In this document: positions 1 to 4,905 of the stretch, one piece after another
Layout of the letters: each line of letters starts with the position of its first letter
Position numbering within the stretch: position 1 is the first letter of the stretch
Assembly (NCBI GenBank): GCA_008974855.1
Contig: BFAR01000170.1
Coordinates: 1 to 5,252, forward strand
Direction: 5' to 3'
DNA length: 5,252 nt
Origin: an archaeon MnTg01
Lineage (GTDB): Archaea > Thermoproteota > Nitrososphaeria > Nitrososphaerales > Nitrosopumilaceae
Notes under the pieces: generated by a model
Database searches by the model: none
Told to the model about the DNA's origin: nothing
The model's input: only the letters and a program-made list of their open reading frames with translations
Program-made: the position numbers and the translations under genes

Positions 1-169
1 TTGTGCTCTGAAGAGAAATTGCAGCAGTAACATTATTTGAAATCCTTTTGTCTATAATTATCTGAGCTGTCTCCTGAAATGTTGCAAGTCGTGGATCTTG
101 CGCAATAACTTCAGAATAGCTGAAAACCACTATCAAAGATATAGCTAGTAAAAAGAGGAACTTATACAC
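1..169 (-). CDS. Putative secreted protein with N-terminal signal peptide, 3'-truncated by window edge
   Basis: This frame is open from a GTG start to the left edge and gives 56 codons of an incomplete gene. The N-terminus begins MYKFLFLLAISL and has a hydrophobic core over about residues 4-18. A signal-peptidase-like site follows VIA at residues 21-23, so the mature chain would begin QDPRLATF. This points to export across the cytoplasmic membrane. The exported part in view is polar and shows no recognisable domain, so no function is assigned. I chose GTG at 169 because it puts one Lys directly before the hydrophobic core and lies about 28 bases after a weak TATA-like CTTAATAG. An in-frame GTG at 178 would add three residues. 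No Shine-Dalgarno site is visible. From memory, many predicted secreted proteins of ammonia-oxidizing archaea start in this style, but I cannot name the family. Confidence 0.72.
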   Translation of the reverse strand, partial: MYKFLFLLAISLIVVFSYSEVIAQDPRLATFQETAQIIIDKRISNNVTAAISLQST

Positions 170-192
170 ATGAAGCACAATTTGGCTTGAAA

Positions 193-200
193 CTATTAAG
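193..200 (-). promoter_or_regulatory. Weak TATA-like box for the secreted-protein gene
   Basis: CTTAATAG on the minus strand is centred about 28 bases before the GTG at 169, the spacing expected for a leaderless archaeal transcript. The match to an archaeal TATA box is imperfect and the surrounding DNA is AT-rich, so chance is a real alternative. Confidence 0.25.
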
Positions 201-260
201 GTTACTATCTTATTTTTCAATTTTTTTAGAAAAGCCGTAATGGTTGATTTTAAAATCCTA

Positions 261-274
261 GTTTAAAGTTTAAA
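261..274. repeat. Tandem heptamer GTTTAAA x2
   Basis: Two exact copies of GTTTAAA are adjacent in the AT-rich spacer between pepF and the secreted-protein gene. They are about 90-105 bases before the start at 169, too far for that gene's TATA box. This may be simple AT-rich sequence with no role. Confidence 0.3.
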
Positions 275-302
275 TTTAGTAAATTCCTTTGCATGTTTGA
301 CA

Positions 303-316
303 TCGGTTCAAACCGA
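303..316. repeat. 14-base palindrome TCGGTT-ca-AACCGA
   Basis: This is a perfect inverted repeat with 6-base arms and a 2-base centre in the spacer between pepF and the secreted-protein gene. It is GC-rich compared with its surroundings. As DNA it could be a binding site for a dimeric regulator. As RNA it could form a short hairpin in the pepF 3' untranslated region. Nothing in the sequence decides between these. Confidence 0.4.
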
Positions 317-327
317 AGGGGAACAAA

Positions 328-363
328 GACTGGCAGTCAAAATGCGTTTAATGACTGTCAGTC
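328..363 (-). terminator. Long hairpin from two near-identical palindromes after pepF; possible transcript-end structure
   Basis: GACTGGCAGTC (328-338) and GACTGTCAGTC (353-363) differ by one base, and each is itself palindromic about its middle base. Together they can fold into an 11-bp stem with a central G-U pair, extended by an A-T pair (339/352), closing a 12-base loop. The structure starts 27 bases after the pepF stop. In the minus direction it is followed by TTTG and not by a long U-run, so it is not a textbook terminator. In the plus direction it is followed by CTTTTAATTTT, but no plus-strand gene lies before it. It could be an mRNA 3'-end structure or a double operator site. Confidence 0.4.
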
Positions 364-368
364 GCTTT

Positions 369-383
369 TAATTTTAAAAATTA
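369..383 (-). terminator. T-rich palindrome just after the pepF stop
   Basis: TAATTTT and AAAATTA form a 15-base inverted repeat 7 bases past the pepF stop codon. On the minus strand it contains a run of five T. Archaeal RNA polymerase can terminate at T-rich stretches without a hairpin, so this is a plausible primary pepF terminator, with the stronger hairpin at 328-363 lying behind it. Confidence 0.35.
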
Positions 384-389
384 CTTATT

Positions 390-2162
390 CTAGCTTAACA
401 ATGAAATCTGTTTTACTTGTTCACTAACGTAATCAAAACCATCCTGCCAAAATTTTGCGGTGCTAATATCTATTCCATATTCATCCAGTAGTAGTTCTGG
501 TTTTTTTGAACCTCCGGCGGCTAAAATGTTGATATAAGACGGAACAAAGTCACTCCCTTCTTTTTTGTAACGTTGGAACAACGATAATGCAAGCAGATTT
601 CCAAAAGAATACGCATAGCAATAAAACGGAGTATGAAAAAAATGTGGAATATAGCTCCATTCTAGTGCAAAATCATCAGAGATGGTAACTGAATTTCCAA
701 ATTCTTCTTTTAGATTATTCAAATATGTCTTTGATATTTTATCTACAGTAGTGCTTTGTGCAATTTGTTTATGCACATTAATTTCAAATAATGTAAAAAA
801 GGCTTGTCTCATAATTGTTGCATACAAATCATCTATTTTTTCAGAAAGCATGATCTTTTTTTCATTATCTGAAATTTTATCAGACAAGTTATCATACAAA
901 AGTAATTCTGAAAATGTTGATGCAGTTTCTGCTAAAGGTAATGGTGCATCTGAAACTAAAATTGATTTATTTGAAGATGCTTTACTGTGTATTGCATGTC
1001 CTATCTCATGTGCAATAGTAAACACATCTTTTGATTTTCCTGTAAAATTCACTAATACGAAAGGTGTGATTTTAGGTGATAAAGTACTACAAAAAGCTCC
1101 GTCACGTTTTCCTGGTCTTATAGATGAATCAACATGCATTTTTACGAACACCTCTTTTGCATAGGCAGATAATTTAGGGCTAAATTGCTCTAATGAATCT
1201 AAAACAAGTTTTACAGATTTGTCATATTGATAATTTTTTTCTTTGATTTTTGAGGTAGCTGGAGCATATAGATCATACCGTCGAAGTTTTTTTAATCCAA
1301 GCATTTTTGCTTTCAGCAAAAAGAATTTTTGAAAAATTGGAGCGTTTTTTTTACATACCGATAATAAGGTATCCACTGTTTTACCATCTAGGTCATTTGC
1401 AATATTTCGAATTGATATTGGTGATTCAAATCCTCTAATATCTACGCCTTCATCTTTCCAGTTTAAAACAACATTTTGATAGATTTCGCCTAACACACCC
1501 TTGTTTTGTGAATATTTTGCAAAAAGATGCTTGTAAGCAATCTCTCGTGTTTTTGGCTTTGTACTTCTAACATATGTAGAAAGCTCTTCTCTTGTAAGTT
1601 TCCGTTTTTTTCCTTCTATCTTTACAACATACTCAAAGGCGTTTGTAATTTTGTCATAAATCTTGACTAAAGCAGAACTTCCAGTAACATCAAGTGTATT
1701 GATAATTCGTTCTTCTGGTTCAGAAAGAGAATATTTTGCAACTAGCCGTTTGTATTTTAGATATCCTGATAACTCTCCTGAATCTTTGATTAGGCGATTT
1801 GCGTTTTTTTCATCAATTCCTTTTTTCCACCAGAGATCAAAAAACAATGTTTGGTTAGAAATTTCAGAACCCAATTTTGCCATTCTAGTTAGCAAAGATG
1901 TTGCTTCGTCTGATTGAGTATCACTAGAATATGCTAAAGAAGCGTATCCTCCAATAATGCTTAATTTTTCATCTAACTCTTCTAATTCATGTAAAATTTC
2001 AAGAAATTTTTTTGATGATATTTTATTATTTAGTTTTGATTTAATTTTTGTAAAATCATTTGACTTTTTTTCAACTATTTTTATTTGTTTTTCAAATGCT
2101 GAACTTTTTGGATTAGCAACTAAACCTTTTAGATCCCATGTTCCTAGTTCATACTTTGTCAT
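390..2162 (-). CDS. pepF: M3-family zinc oligoendopeptidase, PepF type
   Basis: This 590-residue protein matches the usual length of PepF-type oligopeptidases (about 560-610). The M3 zinc site is complete: HEIGH at residues 385-389 gives ligands H385 and H389 and catalytic E386. E412 in AETASTFSE (411-419) fits the third ligand, 23 residues later. The aromatic segment HTPFYCYAYSFG (509-520) is the substrate-contact motif common in the PepF subfamily. The N-terminal half (about 1-200) is lysine-rich and helical, as expected for the lid domain. There is no signal peptide or membrane segment, so it is probably cytoplasmic and would cleave short peptides left by larger proteases. ATG at 2162 gives a family-like start, MTKYELGTWDL, and has a TATA-like box at leaderless spacing. 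It lies 30 bases after the zinc finger gene. The family assignment is secure; natural substrates are not inferable from sequence. Confidence 0.95.
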   Translation of the reverse strand: MTKYELGTWDLKGLVANPKSSAFEKQIKIVEKKSNDFTKIKSKLNNKISSKKFLEILHELEELDEKLSIIGGYASLAYSSDTQSDEATSLLTRMAKLGSEISNQTLFFDLWWKKGIDEKNANRLIKDSGELSGYLKYKRLVAKYSLSEPEERIINTLDVTGSSALVKIYDKITNAFEYVVKIEGKKRKLTREELSTYVRSTKPKTREIAYKHLFAKYSQNKGVLGEIYQNVVLNWKDEGVDIRGFESPISIRNIANDLDGKTVDTLLSVCKKNAPIFQKFFLLKAKMLGLKKLRRYDLYAPATSKIKEKNYQYDKSVKLVLDSLEQFSPKLSAYAKEVFVKMHVDSSIRPGKRDGAFCSTLSPKITPFVLVNFTGKSKDVFTIAHEIGHAIHSKASSNKSILVSDAPLPLAETASTFSELLLYDNLSDKISDNEKKIMLSEKIDDLYATIMRQAFFTLFEINVHKQIAQSTTVDKISKTYLNNLKEEFGNSVTISDDFALEWSYIPHFFHTPFYCYAYSFGNLLALSLFQRYKKEGSDFVPSYINILAAGGSKKPELLLDEYGIDISTAKFWQDGFDYVSEQVKQISLLS

Positions 2163-2184
2163 TTTATCTCAGATACATTGCCCC

Positions 2185-2193
2185 ATAAAATAT
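2185..2193 (-). promoter_or_regulatory. TATA-like box for pepF
   Basis: ATATTTTAT on the minus strand sits 23-31 bases before the pepF ATG, consistent with a leaderless transcript. No Shine-Dalgarno site precedes the ATG. The box touches the last base of the upstream gene's stop codon, so if real it would give pepF its own start in a 30-base gap. Confidence 0.45.
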
Positions 2194-2450
2194 CAATAAT
2201 ATTCTTTGTGAATATAACACCATTTCCAAGGATGGTCTTGAACTGCAATCATCACAGAATGGCCTGTTTCCTCAAAGTGTTTTGTTGCATGACGCCCCAC
2301 CGAAGAATCACAACAGCCCACATGACCACATGTTAAGCATTGTCTAATGGCAACCCACGGTGTATTTTCTTTTTCACATTCTTCACAGCCCTTAGTTTTT
2401 GGAAGCATGCCTTCTACTTTTTGTTGAAAATGCTCACATTCGTCTGACAT
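2193..2450 (-). CDS. UBP-type (ZnF-UBP) zinc finger protein
   Basis: This 85-residue protein is essentially one ZnF-UBP domain. Twelve potential zinc ligands fit the full three-zinc pattern: C5, H7, C22, C25, C38, C41, C46, H54, H58, H64, C78 and H81. The core CLTCGHVGCCDSS (38-50) followed by GRHATKH (52-58) is typical of prokaryotic members. In eukaryotic deubiquitinases and HDAC6 this fold binds the free C-terminus of ubiquitin. The aromatic pocket residues W77, Y79 and Y84 align with HDAC6 W1182, Y1184 and Y1189, but the position of its key Arg1155 is Asp48 here. Whether it binds a ubiquitin-like protein in this archaeon is unknown. It is small, soluble and has no catalytic domain. The start at 2450 is preceded by GGAG 8 bases away and by a strong TATA-like box. 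The stop is TGA at 2193-2195. Confidence 0.93.
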   Translation of the reverse strand: MSDECEHFQQKVEGMLPKTKGCEECEKENTPWVAIRQCLTCGHVGCCDSSVGRHATKHFEETGHSVMIAVQDHPWKWCYIHKEYY

Positions 2451-2476
2451 CGTCTCATCTCCAAAGTAACTTTTTG

Positions 2477-2485
2477 TATATATTT
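2477..2485 (-). promoter_or_regulatory. TATA box for the zinc finger gene
   Basis: AAATATATA on the minus strand is centred about 31 bases before the ATG at 2450, which predicts a very short or absent leader. If transcription starts about 26 bases after the box (near 2454), the GGAG at 2459-2462 would lie outside the mRNA and could not act as a Shine-Dalgarno site. Confidence 0.5.
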
Positions 2486-2490
2486 CATTT

Positions 2491-2496
2491 AAAAAA
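2491..2496 (-). terminator. T6 tract after tRNA-Val
   Basis: Six consecutive T on the minus strand begin 6 bases past the 3' end of the tRNA. T-rich tracts without hairpins commonly end transcription by archaeal RNA polymerase, so this fits a terminator for tRNA-Val just ahead of the zinc finger promoter. Confidence 0.4.
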
Positions 2497-2501
2497 TTAC
2501 A

Positions 2502-2594
2502 TGGACCGGATGGGATTTGAACCCATGACCTTAGCGAGATTTTTCATCTTTACGCCGTGTGAGGGCGTCATCCTAGCCACTAGACGACCGGTCC
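2502..2594 (-). tRNA. tRNA-Val(CAC) with an intron
   Basis: The acceptor strands GGACCGG and CCGGTCC pair perfectly over 7 bp. The discriminator base is A, and no CCA is encoded. The D arm (GTCT, loop AGTGGCTA, GGAT) has two wobble pairs and holds the conserved G18-G19. The anticodon stem ACGCC/GGCGT encloses loop CTCACAC, giving anticodon CAC at 2559-2561, which reads valine codon GUG. The T arm is ATGGG-TTCAAAT-CCCAT. With a 20-base intron (2531-2550) removed, the variable loop is AGGTC and the mature tRNA is a regular 73 bases, including a G15-C48 pair. The gene lies 51 bases after the L40e stop. No convincing own TATA box at tRNA spacing is visible, since TATAT is centred only about 15 bases upstream, so co-transcription with L40e is possible. 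Confidence 0.95.
2531..2550 (-). other. Archaeal tRNA intron (20 bases, position 44/45, bulge-helix-bulge)
   Basis: The pre-tRNA folds into a bulge-helix-bulge. The central 4-bp helix is GGCG with CGCT (one G-U pair), the 5' bulge is TAA, the inner helix is AGAT/ATCT with loop GAAAA, and the 3' bulge is AAG. Cutting each bulge after its second base removes AAGATGAAAAATCTCGCTAA and restores stem GGCGT plus variable loop AGGTC. The site is between tRNA positions 44 and 45, not the common 37/38 site. Splicing would need the archaeal splicing endonuclease and ligase, encoded elsewhere. Confidence 0.88.
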
Positions 2595-2645
2595 AATGGA
2601 TTTACAATATAGGAACTTTTTGTGTCTTTAGGTTTAAGGTAAAAT

Positions 2646-2813
2646 CTATTTCTTTATGCCAAGTGTTCTATTTTTTAATCTAAGATATTTGTTGTGACAT
2701 TTCCTGCATCTTTTAGCATCAATCGAATTTCTTGCACCACAGTAAAAGCATATCTTCATGTAAAGACGCGCCTTTTGAGCAAGTTGTTTTTTTTCAGGAT
2801 CAGTTATTGGCAT
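2646..2813 (-). CDS. rpl40e: Large-subunit ribosomal protein L40e (eL40)
   Basis: This is a 55-residue basic protein, a normal size for archaeal L40e, starting MPITDPEKKQLAQK and ending in TAG. A zinc ribbon is visible as C22-x-x-C25 (CFYC) and C36-x-x-C39 (CRKC), followed by the family's basic C-terminal segment with LRLK (residues 45-48). It is a structural protein of the archaeal and eukaryotic large ribosomal subunit. In eukaryotes the same protein is made as a C-terminal fusion to ubiquitin; here it stands alone. It begins 31 bases after the sucD stop with no obvious terminator between, so it may be read through from sucCD. An AT-rich TATA-like stretch at 2838-2848 could also give it its own leaderless transcript. 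No strong Shine-Dalgarno site precedes the ATG. Confidence 0.95.
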   Translation of the reverse strand: MPITDPEKKQLAQKARLYMKICFYCGARNSIDAKRCRKCHNKYLRLKNRTLGIKK

Positions 2814-2837
2814 TTGTTCACATAAATTTTCACTTAC

Positions 2838-2848
2838 TTTTAATTTAA
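2838..2848 (-). promoter_or_regulatory. Possible TATA-like element for L40e
   Basis: TTAAATTAAAA on the minus strand is centred about 30 bases before the L40e ATG and overlaps the sucD stop codon. The spacing fits a leaderless promoter, but the sequence is plain AT-rich DNA, so read-through from sucD is an equally good explanation for L40e expression. Confidence 0.28.
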
Positions 2849-3759
2849 TCGGATTGCTTTAGTTTTTCTGCTAGTAGCATAGGAATTTCACCTGGTCTTT
2901 TTGCTACCGGAATGTTTGCCTTGTTGAACATGGATACTTTGGATTCAGCAGACCCATAATTGCCATAAACAATTGCTCCTGCATGACCCATTCTTTTTTC
3001 TTTAGGAGCAGCTCTTCCAGCAATGTATGCAACAACTGGTTTTTTGAAATTGCTGTCAATGACATGTTGAGCCAATGTTTCTTCAGCATCTCCACCAATT
3101 TCTCCAACAACTACAATTCCTTCCAAATTTGGATAATCAGAAATCATATCAAATGCATCTACCAACCTTGTTCCATTAATTGGATCTCCGCCAATACCGA
3201 GTGTGATGCATTGACCAAATCCTGCCTCTGAAAGGTTATACGAAATCTCATATAGCAAAGTTCCACTTTTTGATAAAACTCCAATATTGCCTACCTTGAA
3301 AGGACTGGCAGGCATAATTCCTAACTTGATTAATTCTGGAATTAAAACTCCAGGAGTATTTGGCCCTATTATTATGGCATCGTTTTTTTTAGCTAGTTCA
3401 AGTGTTTCCATAGTATCTCGAATTGGAACATGTTCAGGAATTGCAACTAAAAGTTTTATTCCAGATTCTATTGCTTCTTTTGCTGCGCTTAAAAAAAATT
3501 TGGCTGGAACAAACATTACTGATATTTTAGAACCTGTAGCGTCTACTGCTTCTTTCACCGTATTGTAAACAGGAATATTTTCGTGTTTTTTTCCTCCTTT
3601 TCCTGGTGTAACTCCAGCTACAATGTTTGTTCCATATTCTAACATTCTTTGTGTGTGATATGATCCGTAGTTTCCAGTTATTCCTTGAACAATTACTGGT
3701 TTTTTGTTATAATCTGAATCATTAGGATTTCCTTGCAAAATTTCAGCAATACTAAGCAT
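2845..3759 (-). CDS. sucD: Succinyl-CoA synthetase (ADP-forming), alpha subunit
   Basis: This 304-residue protein is slightly longer than bacterial SucD (about 290). An N-terminal Rossmann-type CoA-binding domain carries GITGNYG at 26-32 and GPNTPG at 132-137. The ligase domain has GIGGDP (188-193), GEIGG (219-223) and the active-site phosphohistidine H259 in GHAGA (258-262). The enzyme interconverts succinate + CoA + ATP with succinyl-CoA + ADP + phosphate through phospho-His, working with SucC in the cytoplasm. In ammonia-oxidizing archaea succinyl-CoA is also an intermediate of the 3-hydroxypropionate/4-hydroxybutyrate cycle. The gene starts inside the end of sucC (ATGCTTAG, 3752-3759), implying translational coupling and matched subunit amounts. 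Other acyl-CoA synthetases share these motifs, but the separate SucC/SucD arrangement and family-like lengths favour the succinate enzyme. Confidence 0.95.
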   Translation of the reverse strand: MLSIAEILQGNPNDSDYNKKPVIVQGITGNYGSYHTQRMLEYGTNIVAGVTPGKGGKKHENIPVYNTVKEAVDATGSKISVMFVPAKFFLSAAKEAIESGIKLLVAIPEHVPIRDTMETLELAKKNDAIIIGPNTPGVLIPELIKLGIMPASPFKVGNIGVLSKSGTLLYEISYNLSEAGFGQCITLGIGGDPINGTRLVDAFDMISDYPNLEGIVVVGEIGGDAEETLAQHVIDSNFKKPVVAYIAGRAAPKEKRMGHAGAIVYGNYGSAESKVSMFNKANIPVAKRPGEIPMLLAEKLKQSD

Positions 3760-4864
3760 TTTTTCTTACCCCAATAACTGCTGCATTTATTGCTTCTTCA
3801 ACGGAATCAAACAATTGAGTTTGTGTATTCTTTAACATCTCTTTTGATTTTTCAGCTTCTGCTCCTTTCAATCTTGCATAAACAGTATGATCAATGAGTT
3901 TGTTTTTGTATGCCTTAATGAATGCTGTAGCAACAGTTGTAGTCTTTACTATTCCACCAAAAAGATTTACTAGTATTGCTTTAACATTTTCCATTTTACT
4001 AATTAGAATTAGAGCTTCATATACTGATTCTTCAGTTGCTCCGCCTCCTACATCTAGAAAACATGCAGGTTTGCCGCCATTATCAGATAACATATCTAGT
4101 GTTGACATCACTAAACCTGCACCATTTCCAACAACTGCAATGTCACCATCTAGTTCAACTAGTGAAAAACCACTTTTTTCTGCTCTCTTTTCAAGCTCAG
4201 TTTGTTCTTGATATTTTAACAGTTCAGGATGTCTAAAATTAGAATTATCATCTGTTATGACTTTACCATCTAATGCAAGTAGTGAGCCATCATCTAGGAC
4301 TGCAACTGGATTAATTTCGGCTAGTTCTACCTCTTTTTCAATAGTAATCTTTGATAATTTTTGTAAAAAGTCTACAAAATCACTTACAGAATTTCCTTCA
4401 AGACTGATTTCTTTTGCTACATCTTCTGCTACCTGCTTATCAATTTCTCCTAATCCAATCTCTCGAATAACTTGATTTTTTACTGATTCAATTTCTACGC
4501 CTCCATCTGAAGATGAAATAATAGTATAGCATCTTTTTCCTCGATTCAAAAATACTGACAAATACAATTCTTTTTTAATTTCTGCCATCTTCTCAAGCAA
4601 AATGGCTCTTGTCTTTTCGCCTTTAACCGACATTTCTAAAATCTGTGGATACTTTAGTTCAAATTCATCCTGATTATGACATTTTTGAATAGCGCCCGCC
4701 TTTCCTCTTCCGCCAACTGGAACTTGAGATTTTATTACAAATGGGAATCCTAATTCCTGTGCATCTTTTCTACCCTGCTCAATATTTTTTGATGTTAGTC
4801 CTTTAGGAATTTTTATTCCATATTCGGCAAACAATTCCTTTGCCTGGTACTCTAATAGACGCAT
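3752..4864 (-). CDS. sucC: Succinyl-CoA synthetase (ADP-forming), beta subunit
   Basis: This 370-residue protein is a little shorter than E. coli SucC (388). It starts MRLLEYQAKELF, the family's standard N-terminus, which supports the ATG at 4864. The ATP-grasp domain shows K45 and GGRGKAG (51-57) for nucleotide binding and EINP (183-186) with metal-binding E183 and N185. The C-terminal CoA-ligase domain has NGAG (247-250), DVGGGA (271-276) and FGGI (302-305). It is the ATP-binding half of the enzyme and passes phosphate to the histidine of SucD. Its stop overlaps the sucD start by 8 bases. After GGIV, bacterial enzymes usually have RCD; here it is KTT (307-309), and the usual RLEG(T/N)N is RLKGAE (331-336). 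These changes touch the region near the acyl substrate, so the substrate range could differ slightly. A TATA box at 4888-4896 implies a leaderless transcript. Confidence 0.95.
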   Translation of the reverse strand: MRLLEYQAKELFAEYGIKIPKGLTSKNIEQGRKDAQELGFPFVIKSQVPVGGRGKAGAIQKCHNQDEFELKYPQILEMSVKGEKTRAILLEKMAEIKKELYLSVFLNRGKRCYTIISSSDGGVEIESVKNQVIREIGLGEIDKQVAEDVAKEISLEGNSVSDFVDFLQKLSKITIEKEVELAEINPVAVLDDGSLLALDGKVITDDNSNFRHPELLKYQEQTELEKRAEKSGFSLVELDGDIAVVGNGAGLVMSTLDMLSDNGGKPACFLDVGGGATEESVYEALILISKMENVKAILVNLFGGIVKTTTVATAFIKAYKNKLIDHTVYARLKGAEAEKSKEMLKNTQTQLFDSVEEAINAAVIGVRKNA

Positions 4865-4866
4865 CT

Positions 4867-4873
4867 AAAAAAA
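4867..4873 (-). terminator. T7 tract between the upstream gene and sucC
   Basis: Seven T on the minus strand lie 33-39 bases past the stop of the upstream gene and 2-8 bases before the sucC ATG. The tract could end the upstream transcript without a hairpin. It would lie just upstream of, or at, the predicted sucC transcription start. Confidence 0.3.
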
Positions 4874-4887
4874 TTTCACGTTTCGTT

Positions 4888-4896
4888 CTTTATATT
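4888..4896 (-). promoter_or_regulatory. TATA box for the sucCD operon
   Basis: AATATAAAG on the minus strand lies 24-32 bases before the sucC ATG, centred at -28. With the usual 22-27 base distance to the start site, transcription would begin within a few bases of the ATG. There is no Shine-Dalgarno site, which agrees with a leaderless mRNA. Confidence 0.55.
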
Positions 4897-4905
4897 CTGT
4901 TATGA

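Noticed and set aside
169..171. ATG at 171 as the start of the left-edge gene
   Set aside because: Its frame hits a stop codon after eight codons; the signal-peptide frame uses GTG at 169 instead.
302..318. Possible tRNA T-arm remnant (GGTTCAAACC) marking an integration site
   Set aside because: The bases around the TTCAAAC-like loop do not form a 5-bp T stem (G305 faces G315), and no acceptor or anticodon arm is nearby; it is better described as a palindrome.
682..1164. Plus-strand open frame of 160 codons opposite pepF
   Set aside because: It lies entirely antisense to a gene with complete M3 motifs, its protein resembles no family I know, and it has no promoter; it is a by-product of codon bias on the other strand. 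The same holds for 1663-1917 and 1957-2199.
2456..2458. ATG at 2458 as an earlier start for the zinc finger gene
   Set aside because: It is 8 bases from the ATG at 2450 and out of frame with the zinc finger domain.
2399..2683. Plus-strand open frame spanning the zinc finger start, the tRNA and the end of L40e
   Set aside because: It runs antisense through a well-formed tRNA and two real genes and encodes no recognisable domain.
2904..3110. Minus-strand 68-codon frame inside sucD
   Set aside because: It overlaps sucD in another frame, including the active-site histidine region, and has no independent signal.
3894..4236. Plus-strand frames opposite sucC (3894-4211, 4036-4236), and similar ones at 2983-3231, 3287-3568 and 4257-4475
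   Set aside because: All are antisense to clear sucC/sucD coding sequence and have no supporting motif or start signal.
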